Shown in pieces: positions 60,201-64,000 of a DNA stretch of 64,000 bases. The notes under the pieces were generated by a model that worked only from the letters and a program-made list of their open reading frames with translations, was not told the DNA's origin and made no database searches. Origin of the DNA: Schistosoma mansoni. Taxonomy: Eukaryota; Platyhelminthes; Trematoda; Strigeidida; Schistosomatidae. The position numbers and the translations under genes were made by a program. The stretch lies in the NCBI RefSeq assembly GCF_000237925.1, contig NW_017386009.1, forward strand, positions 310,001 through 374,000, given 5' to 3'. How positions within the stretch are numbered: position 1 is the stretch's first letter; each line of letters begins with the position of its first letter.

Positions 60201-61452
60201 GTTCTGAAACCGCGATCTAATAAACTAAAGGTGGGGTCCCGTTCTTCTCATCGAGTGGTCAATGACTGGAACACTTTACCAGAACAAGTGGTATCAGCAC
60301 CATCAGTGAACATTTTCAAGAAGCTGGACCTTCACTGGAAGGATATCTGTCAGGATTAACACAGGTTCATCAACCTACTATCCTTATTGCTGAAGACTGA
60401 AGACTGACTGAACTGATATGAAAGTTTAGACTCAGCCCTGTCTAATTGAATTTAGGCACATGGACATTATTATTTACATCTATTGAAAAACAATGTATGG
60501 TCAAAAGTGAGGTGCGAAATTCCGTACTTATTAAATTACGTTGTTATTTTGCGCAGTTTGTTTTTAACAAAATCACACCTACCGTACTGTATTAGCAACC
60601 CGTATATAAACATCACGCCTCAAATTGAAACCTTCTCCATAAAACACATCATAAAATAAATACCTGAAAAGGTTATTAATGGACACGTGCTCGAAAATGG
60701 ATTATTTGATACCTTTTGCTGTAAATGCAAACTCTTGACATACATGCCAAAATTATTAGGATAATACAGGATAAATTCATTTGGTGCAGTACTTTAGGAA
60801 GACTTGTAGTCGATTGAAGGTTATTACCTACAGAAAAAAATTAAAAACTTATTTTTAGCTAAGGACCGGAACCTTATAACTTAGCGCTTCAGCCATTATC
60901 GTTAGCAGTGTGTAGCTTGTCTGTGAATGATTAGGACTTAAAACAACTTTAATGATTTAACTGACCGAGAATTTGTATCACATTACATGAGGTGTAAAAG
61001 GGAAAAAACTAAGGCTTGCCCGGATACAATCATCAACTGTACAACAAATAACAAAAGTTTTAAATAATGTAAAAGCGTTTCTAGCCTAGTCTAAATTTCA
61101 TTGTTTTTTCTCGGGATTAAACCCGCCTCCATTGAGGAGGACTATATACATGTTATTTAGAGCAGCTCAAAGCCTGTAATATTTCATACAAGGGTTGATA
61201 TTAGTAAATCTATGATAATAATGGCCAAGGCCTTCCATACATAATCCTTTTCCCGCAAAAAGATTGTGGATTATTTGGAAATGTAAGCAAAATACCTATA
61301 ATTATAGTTTAAAACCACTATGATATATAAATGAAGTATTGAGATAAATCAAAATTATCTCAGCAAAATCACCGTTCTCGTTGAAGATCGTTCACAGAAA
61401 GAGGACACGCCAACCACATCCTTCTTTTATCCGCACAAAGCAGGAACGACAT
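32547..61452 (-). CDS. POFUT2: GDP-fucose protein O-fucosyltransferase 2, nine exons
   Basis: POFUT2 adds fucose from GDP-fucose to Ser/Thr of folded thrombospondin type-1 repeats in the endoplasmic reticulum. Nine exons join with GT/AG borders and consistent phases: 61452-61373, 60663-60583, 56266-56004, 54138-54017, 52449-52253, 51387-51315, 49271-48884, 44887-44758 and 32823-32547, giving 536 residues (human about 429). Motifs in order: [16 protein letters not shown] (nucleotide-sugar site with the catalytic Glu), [25 protein letters not shown]...[23 protein letters not shown] (the conserved Arg of the active site), [35 protein letters not shown]. The extra length is Ser- and Thr-rich inserts plus a C-terminal extension ending KDEL. 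The start is uncertain: an upstream in-frame ATG at 61557 lies in LINE-derived DNA, and no strong signal peptide is seen, so a further 5' exon is possible. Confidence 0.93.
32880..33680. repeat. Cluster of SINE B copies
   Basis: A 3' piece at 32880-33000 leads into a minus-strand copy at about 33005-33210 with a well-kept tRNA-like head. A plus-strand copy runs about 33260-33680, with head near 33420-33465 and ribozyme near 33490-33555. The minus ribozyme has CTGACGA changed to TTGACGA and the plus one to CCGACGA, each a single change in the core. Confidence 0.8.
33690..34880. other. POFUT2 last intron, no feature seen
   Basis: AT-rich intron sequence with no recognisable repeat or exon. Confidence 0.45.
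34885..35975 (+). mobile_element. RTE-a LINE copy with leader segment
   Basis: Begins with a family E-like leader (34890-34975) joined directly to RT sequence at about 34985 ([32 protein letters not shown]). It ends at a (GTAA)n tail at 35955-35974. The frame is broken near 35330, 35540 and 35665. The RT N-terminal half is missing between leader and RT. Confidence 0.88.
36268..36302. repeat. (AT)n microsatellite
   Basis: About 30 bp of alternating A and T in the POFUT2 last intron. Confidence 0.9.
36532..36655 (-). repeat. SINE B copy with internal deletion
   Basis: The two ends of family B are joined, with the tRNA-like head and the ribozyme both missing. Confidence 0.7.
37060..37200 (-). 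repeat. LINE RT fragment
   Basis: Minus strand reads [17 protein letters not shown], a segment typical of RTE-like RTs, within a 93-codon frame. Short isolated fragment. Confidence 0.6.
37385..37815 (+). mobile_element. RTE-like LINE C-terminal fragment, third type
   Basis: Encodes [20 protein letters not shown], then in another frame [17 protein letters not shown] and [18 protein letters not shown]. It is related to RTE-b but clearly different in sequence. One frameshift near 37600. Confidence 0.75.
38484..38950. repeat. Inverted pair of SINE A copies, 5' ends facing
   Basis: 38484-38600 is a minus-strand partial copy (tail plus ribozyme, cleavage triplet GCC). 38605-38950 is a plus-strand copy with long 5' part and ribozyme, but its tRNA-like B box has been lost. 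Tails point outwards. Confidence 0.85.
38808..38853 (+). ncRNA. Hammerhead ribozyme, fully intact
   Basis: Stem I GCACTG (38808-38813) with CAGTGC (38848-38853); CTGAGGA 38814-38820; stem II GTCC/GGAC; GAAA 38836-38839; a palindromic ACGGCCGT stem III; GTC 38845-38847 with cleavage after it. All core bases of the hammerhead consensus are present. The very short stem III suggests it may work better as a dimer. Confidence 0.85.
39125..39475 (+). repeat. RTE-b LINE 3' end, decayed
   Basis: Diverged match to 13690-13995 with the LPW/ACTACCTGGTTAGG segment and T-rich 3' part. Confidence 0.55.
40130..40300 (-). repeat. Old repeat of the 49560 type
   Basis: Starts GGTGGTCAGTAGGAAACTC, as at 49565, and has a decayed ribozyme-like centre. 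Too diverged to say more. Confidence 0.4.
40490..40745 (-). repeat. SINE A copy, degenerate
   Basis: Minus-strand copy with an altered ribozyme (about 40535-40580) and recognisable tRNA-like head (about 40610-40665). Confidence 0.7.
41467..41815 (-). mobile_element. RTE-b LINE 3' end
   Basis: Begins at a (CAGT)n and (ACGT)n tail (41467-41515) and extends to C-terminal coding sequence (about 41700-41809: [20 protein letters not shown]). 5'-truncated; that short frame is open. Confidence 0.82.
42190..42445 (-). repeat. SINE A copy, degenerate
   Basis: Minus-strand copy; tRNA-like head at about 42300-42370 is good, ribozyme at about 42240-42290 is decayed. Confidence 0.75.
42828..43108 (-). 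repeat. SINE family B copy with intact ribozyme
   Basis: Full-length minus-strand copy: B-box-type GGTTCGAGTCCC at 42934-42946, a partly decayed A box near 42975-43000, the ribozyme next, and a terminal AAGCAAAGATGGATAGTGG segment mirrored at 42830. A plus-strand 122-codon frame across it is meaningless. Confidence 0.85.
42852..42911 (-). ncRNA. Hammerhead ribozyme of Sm-alpha type, core intact
   Basis: Minus strand: CTGACGA at 42896-42890, stem II GTCC/GGAC, GAAA at 42875-42872, palindromic ACGCGCGT stem III and GTC at 42866-42864, with stem I formed by ATCCAG and CTGGA. This agrees with the published schistosome hammerhead as I recall it, apart from one loop base. Confidence 0.87.
43265..43430 (-). 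repeat. SINE A remnant
   Basis: Only the tRNA-like head and 5' part survive (compare 42300-42445); no ribozyme. Confidence 0.55.
43845..44625 (+). mobile_element. RTE-a LINE copy, old
   Basis: Begins in the RT thumb region and runs to a GTAAG-type tail. Many frameshifts; pieces such as ATIVAEAST and IGHRLRN-like segments are still legible. Confidence 0.78.
44758..44887 (-). CDS. POFUT2: POFUT2 exon 8
   Basis: Encodes [20 protein letters not shown] and [12 protein letters not shown], near identical to the human motif [13 protein letters not shown]. The donor is GTATTT after the split Arg codon; the acceptor is TGTAG. An 11.9-kb intron separates it from the last exon. Confidence 0.93.
45545..45875 (-). 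repeat. SINE family A copy, well preserved
   Basis: Full-length minus-strand copy: ribozyme at 45600-45645, B-box-type GGTTCGAATCTC near 45668-45680, A-box region near 45705-45735, and a long 5' part to about 45870. Confidence 0.85.
45600..45645 (-). ncRNA. Hammerhead ribozyme, core intact
   Basis: Minus strand: stem I GCACTG (45645-45640) and CAGTGC (45605-45600), CTGAGGA at 45639-45633, GAAA at 45617-45614, GTC at 45608-45606. One stem III pair is a G/T wobble. Confidence 0.8.
45908..46308. repeat. Palindromic SINE A pieces around an assembly gap
   Basis: A minus-strand tail (45908-45962) is fused to a plus-strand piece starting inside stem II of the ribozyme (45963-46030). After the gap, 46231-46308 continues a plus-strand tail. 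The true number of copies in the gap is unknown. Confidence 0.75.
46031..46230. other. Assembly gap, 200 N
   Basis: Exactly 200 undetermined bases between two similar SINE A segments, probably a placeholder length where an inverted repeat collapsed or broke the assembly. Confidence 0.95.
46330..46872 (+). mobile_element. RTE-a LINE copy, old
   Basis: C-terminal RT remnants ([13 protein letters not shown] near 46440, last block [13 protein letters not shown] near 46825-46860). Several frame breaks. It abuts the tail of the opposite-strand RTE-b copy. Confidence 0.75.
46873..47830 (-). mobile_element. RTE-b LINE copy with 203-codon C-terminal frame
   Basis: Minus strand: an open frame 47723-47112 encodes [50 protein letters not shown] and [17 protein letters not shown], the C-terminal half of an RTE-like RT. 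A 3' UTR follows, then ACGT and CAGT repeats at 46873-46920. The catalytic RT half and the endonuclease are missing. The best RTE-b copy in the window. Confidence 0.88.
47850..48128. other. POFUT2 intron, no feature seen
   Basis: T-rich intron sequence without a recognised element. Confidence 0.4.
48143..48474. repeat. Inverted SINE A pair with 14-bp flanking direct repeat
   Basis: 48143-48385 is a minus-strand copy with tail and head; 48391-48474 is a plus-strand piece starting in the stem II loop of the ribozyme and running towards the tail. AAATCTATTATTAT occurs on both sides (from about 48129 and about 48477), as expected if the pair went in together. Confidence 0.85.
48884..49271 (-). 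CDS. POFUT2: POFUT2 exon 7, catalytic Arg motif and Thr insert
   Basis: Begins [20 protein letters not shown] and contains [16 protein letters not shown], then a Thr/Ser/Ala run of about 25 residues (about 49010-49060) absent from human POFUT2, then [14 protein letters not shown]. The insert follows the catalytic loop directly. Donor GTTAGT. Confidence 0.93.
49560..49930. repeat. Diverged tRNA-headed repeat with hammerhead-like motif
   Basis: On the minus strand 49655-49595 has CTGACGA, a stem II that can pair, GAAA and a GTC triplet, though stem I pairing is weak. A plus-strand tRNA-like head (AAATGGCTCAGTAGTAAC, about 49769-49786, with GGTTCG near 49815) lies to the right. It looks like two opposed pieces of one old family. 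Confidence 0.5.
49931..51300. other. POFUT2 intron, no feature seen
   Basis: AT-rich, no repeat family or exon recognised apart from ordinary intron sequence. Confidence 0.4.
51315..51387 (-). CDS. POFUT2: POFUT2 exon 6
   Basis: A 73-bp exon encoding [20 protein letters not shown], matching the human [21 protein letters not shown] region. Borders TTTACAG and GTAAGT; phases fit both neighbours. Confidence 0.88.
51485..51735 (+). repeat. Family C repeat with hammerhead-like core
   Basis: CTGATGA at 51631-51637, stem II GCCC/GGGA type, and GAAA at 51653-51656 are present, with CACTG/CAGTG stem I. The cleavage triplet reads ACC instead of NUH, so cleavage is not expected. A weak tRNA-like head precedes (about 51550-51610). 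A second, more decayed copy is at 52610. Confidence 0.6.
51743..52096. mobile_element. Probable solo LTR fossil
   Basis: About 354 bp starting TGTTATATC and ending ATAACA, with termini like the LTRs at 18829 and 25328 but a different interior. No matching flanking duplication was found, so its edges are provisional. Confidence 0.5.
52253..52449 (-). CDS. POFUT2: POFUT2 exon 5, Ser run
   Basis: Starts with a Ser repeat (encoded by TCA triplets near 52425-52437), then a segment resembling the human LSVQGSASIVAPLLL region ([24 protein letters not shown]). The borders are TCTAG and GTAAGT. Confidence 0.82.
52610..52845 (+). repeat. Family C repeat, decayed
   Basis: Shares the order of segments with 51485-51735 but both ribozyme blocks are mutated. 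Confidence 0.45.
52865..53370 (-). repeat. Family D repeat, full length
   Basis: About 505 bp with tail at the low coordinate and GGGCATTTGGGGGC at the other end. A small internal segment near the tail is missing compared with 29205. Confidence 0.78.
53375..54010. other. POFUT2 intron, no feature seen
   Basis: No recognised exon or repeat. Confidence 0.4.
54017..54138 (-). CDS. POFUT2: POFUT2 exon 4
   Basis: Encodes [20 protein letters not shown] and [15 protein letters not shown]; only loosely like the human QVYVLQSYAEGW...VDERPC region. The acceptor at 54139 (GACAG) was chosen since it is the one that keeps phase with exon 3; the acceptor near 54163 would not. Confidence 0.75.
54415..54665 (-). 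repeat. SINE A copy, very diverged
   Basis: Order of tail, ribozyme remnant, head and 5' part is kept, but most diagnostic positions are changed. Confidence 0.6.
54695..55352 (+). repeat. Unclassified repeat with (GACT)n tail
   Basis: GC-richer 5' part (54705-55030) and a T-rich 3' part ending in GACTGACTGACT at about 55329-55350. It carries two short frames (85 and 121 codons) of no known family. The tail type is like that of RTE-b and the CR1-type LINE here, so it may be a LINE-mobilised or LINE 3'-end unit. Confidence 0.5.
55353..56000. other. POFUT2 intron, no feature seen
   Basis: A 96-codon minus-strand frame at 55295-55585 was considered and rejected as an exon; nothing else is seen. 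Confidence 0.4.
56004..56266 (-). CDS. POFUT2: POFUT2 exon 3
   Basis: Encodes [15 protein letters not shown] and [20 protein letters not shown], a clear match to human WVLVLPPWGRLYHW and [20 protein letters not shown]. Two N-glycosylation sequons (NLT, NHS) are present. Acceptor TTTACAG, donor GTGAGT. Confidence 0.93.
56434..56715 (-). repeat. RTE-b LINE RT fragment
   Basis: Encodes [20 protein letters not shown] and YVLYMVNN, matching [20 protein letters not shown] of the better copy at 47380-47460. Isolated, old. Confidence 0.65.
56735..57700 (+). mobile_element. Penelope-like element remnant (RT end and GIY-YIG part)
   Basis: An RT segment with [11 protein letters not shown] (about 56767-56800) leads into a 105-codon frame (56826-57143) with [19 protein letters not shown] second part, about 57380-57600, reads [19 protein letters not shown], like the start of a GIY-YIG endonuclease, and [17 protein letters not shown] followed by GIY-YIG is the signature of Penelope-like retroelements, known in schistosomes. 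It is a broken fragment lacking the front of the RT. Confidence 0.8.
57701..58660. other. POFUT2 intron, little seen
   Basis: A short TYIGPQS-like stretch near 58035 may be another Penelope-like scrap; otherwise no feature. Confidence 0.35.
58665..60420 (+). mobile_element. CR1-clade LINE, 3' half with long RT frame
   Basis: A 400-codon open frame (58731-59933) encodes the [84 protein letters not shown] and [10 protein letters not shown] with the catalytic FADD intact. Two nearby stops (59931-59933 and about 59940) separate it from a 133-codon C-terminal frame (59958-60359) ending DICQD. A GACT-rich tail ends near 60415. The 5' half (ORF1 and endonuclease) is truncated. Resembles schistosome SR1/Perere CR1-type elements. 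It sits in POFUT2 intron 2, antisense to the gene. Confidence 0.93.
60583..60663 (-). CDS. POFUT2: POFUT2 exon 2, GDP-fucose site
   Basis: An 81-bp exon too short to stand out as an ORF. It encodes [20 protein letters not shown], matching human [20 protein letters not shown]. The acceptor is TTTCAG, the donor GTAGGT. Phase joins exon 1 and exon 3 through two Arg codons. A 4.3-kb intron full of retroelements follows. Confidence 0.92.
61373..61452 (-). CDS. POFUT2: POFUT2 exon 1 (start uncertain)
   Basis: Encodes [20 protein letters not shown] and NDLQRER, leading in phase into YLFYDV. The frame stays open to an ATG at 61557, but that part matches the end of an antisense LINE. The leading residues are only weakly hydrophobic, so a separate signal-peptide exon may exist. 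Confidence 0.65.
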
Positions 61453-61529
61453 AGCTACGCGTAACAAATCGTTCGAAAAGCCGCATATCGAAGATAACAG
61501 TTTCAGTTTCAGTTTGGAAAGAACAGGAG

Positions 61530-61985
61530 GTTTGATAGATTGCGTTGGTCTTGGCAATAATGTTCTCTCAGTTGATCCAATTTTCTTTTGGAAGAGTAGA
61601 CGGATGAAGTCTCAAGCACGTGCTGAGATAATGGATTCTACTCCTTATTCATTCAATGGAAAAGTCGATAGTCAACTGACAGGAAATTTGTTCTGGGTTA
61701 GTGAACGTTTTTGGAGTTTCCTCGTAAATTTTCTGTTTTTCAAGACAAGAGAAATGAGGGTATATCAGATGCAAATTTATCACTAAGTAATTTGAAAACT
61801 GTAATCAAGTCGCCTTTGGTTCTTCGATATGACGGCGGGAATAGGTTTGGCTTGGCCAGTCTAGCATCATACGGGAGCTCCTCTGTTCCGGGAGTTAGCT
61901 TAGTTGCTGTTCTTTGAACCTTTCAAAAAAGCTCAGTCATTTTTATGCAGGAGCTAGCCGCTTGTATGCAGTACTCATCAAAACT
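61530..61985 (-). mobile_element. CR1-type LINE C-terminal remnant, different subfamily
   Basis: Minus strand reads AASSCIKMTELF, then LPYDARLAKPNLFPPSYRRT, KGDLITVFKLLSDKFASDIP, parallel to the C-terminus of the 58665 copy ([20 protein letters not shown]). Several stops and shifts. It lies just upstream of POFUT2 exon 1, and the ATG at 61557 falls in its end. Confidence 0.78.
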
Positions 61986-62149
61986 ACTGTGTCCACTTTA
62001 ATTGAATTTATATCACTTAAAATGACCTTGTGATTATTTATTTTGACTTTAATTTTGTGTACTTATTGCATCAGCGCATACTTGGTCAACTTTAACTCAA
62101 TTTCTATCGGTTAAGGTTTGAGATATTTTTACATATCCATTTTCGTGTT

Positions 62150-64000
62150 ACCATTTTTAGTTAGTTTTTAAGGTGGTGGTCTCTACTCTCAAATATGTCC
62201 AGCCATATTGCCTATTCCCTATGGAAGAAGGAGTGCAATGTGATAAGTGTATGAATCAGGTTGGAGGCAAGACCCAACCAAGGAAGGTCTTGAAGTTGGT
62301 ACTCGGTAATTTTGAGGAAAGAGACGTAGTATTGAATAACGCACGCAAAATTCGTGATTCAAATATTCATATTCGACCATACTGGTCGCTTGAGAATCGG
62401 ATCAAGTGGAAGAATTCCCAGAGAGAGTTAAAAAGTCGAAAGCTAAACAGTGAAACGAACCTTCCGATTAAGGGTTTTCGGGTAGTCAGGTCATAGAAGC
62501 CAATGCTCCCGAGATCTGTATGGGTAGAACGTATGATTCCCAAAAACACCTTAAGTGTGTGCTACACGAATGCCCGTAGTCTTCGAATTAAAATGTCCGA
62601 GCTAAGTTTGGTGGTGGATGAATTAAGTCCCGATACAATTTTTGTCACAGAAACTTGGTTCACTGCAGATATAGACTGTTCTCCCATCATTGCAGGCTAC
62701 ATCTGTATCAGAAGTGATGGAGTAATAAGCCGCAATGGATGAGGCATAACGTTATATGTTAAGGAACGATTTCGTGCACAATCAATCATATCGAGGGCGC
62801 ACGTTAGTGGTACAAGTGAGGTAGCATGCTGTACAATTAAGTCTAGTCAGGGGTTGGTGACTTTAGGAGAAATATATCGTAGTCCGTGTTGTCTTGCTGA
62901 CGACTTTATCTTGAGAAACATCTGTTCTTGGAGTAAGGCATAAGGTTTTCCCGTCAATGGAAACTTCAAAGCACCACATATCAGCTAGATAGAGCTTACG
63001 GCTTCAGGTGAGGGTTTCGATAGCGACCTTCTATCAACAATCATTCAGTGTGCACTTGTAAATTTGTCGTAAAACTGACACATATTGGCTTGAAACATGA
63101 TCACTCATTGCTTGACCTTGTCCCCACACACCACTGTGAGGATGTCATCGACATTCAGCGCCTTCCCCCACCAGTGAATAGTGACTACGTTGTACTTTCC
63201 ATTAAGTTCCGGACACATGGTATAGAATTTGCATCTGCTCCACCCCATCCTAATATCTGGAGAGACAATATTCCGGCGATCAGATACTGTGCTATCTCGA
63301 TTGACTGGTCGGTCAATGCTGATGGATCGATCAAAGACGAATGGAATAGGTTTAAGGCTACGTTCGGATCCGTAACTCAATTGTTTATCCCATGTTCAAC
63401 ATGTAAGTTATCACATCGACCTCCATGGATTAATAAGGTAACCCGGAAGCTGTTGAAGCTTGGGAAACACTTGTGGAACTTATTTTTGTCAACGGGACAG
63501 GAATCATTTAAATATGCGAATAAAAAAATTCCGGAATATATGTGAAAAGATCATAGCGAGATGCCGTACTATTTAGGAAAGACAGTTGGCATATGATAGC
63601 CGTACATGTCCGAAACGATTGTTTTCGTATGTTAAACGCAGAGCAAAACTTAGTGATGGTATTCCCCCATTACTGTTGCGTGAAAGTTCAGATTTACTTG
63701 CTGAATAAGATTTGGCAAAACCTAAGACTTTTTCAAACTATTTTAGAGAAGTCTACTTTACTTGTGTTGTTACAAATACATGTCCCATTCACACCGAGAT
63801 ACCAGCCATAGCACCTATGCATGTGACTGAGGAAACTGCCTTTCCATTAGTCACCAACCCCGAACGTTGTAAGACACCAGACCCTGATGGGTTGCATCCA
63901 CGACTGCTATAATCTCTTGCGAAAATTATTTCAAGACCACTCGCGACGATCTTCAATATGTCCCTTTCACTCGCTCAACTCCCTAGAGATTGAAAAGACG
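62150..64000 (+). mobile_element. CR1-clade LINE, 5' part, running off the window
   Basis: In order: end of an ORF1-like protein (62173-62496, with LKLVLGNFEERDVVLNNARK), an endonuclease start (TLSVCYTNARSLRIKMSELS, FVTETWFTADI) at 62550-62740, decayed endonuclease to about 63200, then RT N-terminal sequence (63593-63912, with [14 protein letters not shown] parallel to the 58665 copy). Multiple stops and shifts. It is the same family as, and older than, the 58665 copy, and preserves the part which that copy lacks. Confidence 0.88.

Noticed and set aside
1-64000. CRISPR arrays, operons or prophage-like modules
   Set aside because: No regularly spaced short direct repeats, no polycistronic gene runs and no bacterial signals; the window is eukaryotic.

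Overview
The window looks like nuclear DNA of a schistosome (blood fluke) or a close trematode relative. It is AT-rich, its genes have many introns (a few of about 40-50 bp, most of kilobases), and the introns are packed with RTE- and CR1-clade LINEs, a Penelope-like remnant, LTR fossils and tRNA-derived SINEs that carry hammerhead ribozymes. That last combination is a well-known schistosome trait. No bacterial-type operon, CRISPR array or rRNA gene is visible.

Two host genes fill the window and converge tail to tail. On the + strand (8342-26541) lies an RPRD2-like gene, coding for an RNA polymerase II CTD-interacting protein. I could chain eleven exons with matching splice phases: part of a CID domain, a coiled-coil CREPT-like region, then about 1100 residues of acidic, Ser/Thr-rich and proline-rich low complexity. 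Its first coding exon(s) were not found. On the - strand (61452 down to 32547) lies POFUT2, GDP-fucose protein O-fucosyltransferase 2, in nine phase-compatible exons. It has the GDP-fucose site, the catalytic Glu and Arg motifs, and a C-terminal KDEL.

Layout: 1-8.3 kb, SINEs, a Gypsy-type gag fossil and an RTE LINE. 8.3-26.5 kb, RPRD2, whose introns hold two solo LTRs with 5-bp target duplications, a gag-bearing LTR fossil with a LINE inserted in its LTR, and several copies of a roughly 450-bp repeat (family D). 26.5-32.5 kb, intergenic and repeat-filled. 32.5-61.5 kb, POFUT2; its last intron is about 11.9 kb and has a 200-bp assembly gap at 46031-46230. 61.5-64.0 kb, two opposed CR1-type LINEs, one running off the window.

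The most interesting signals are (1) hammerhead ribozyme cores, some fully intact, in at least two different tRNA-headed SINE families; (2) a recurrent layout in which two copies of a repeat lie fused 5'-to-5' with both 3' tails pointing outwards, in one case flanked by a 14-bp direct repeat as if inserted in one event; and (3) the KDEL on POFUT2. Family letters A-E and the names RTE-a and RTE-b are local labels, not database names.
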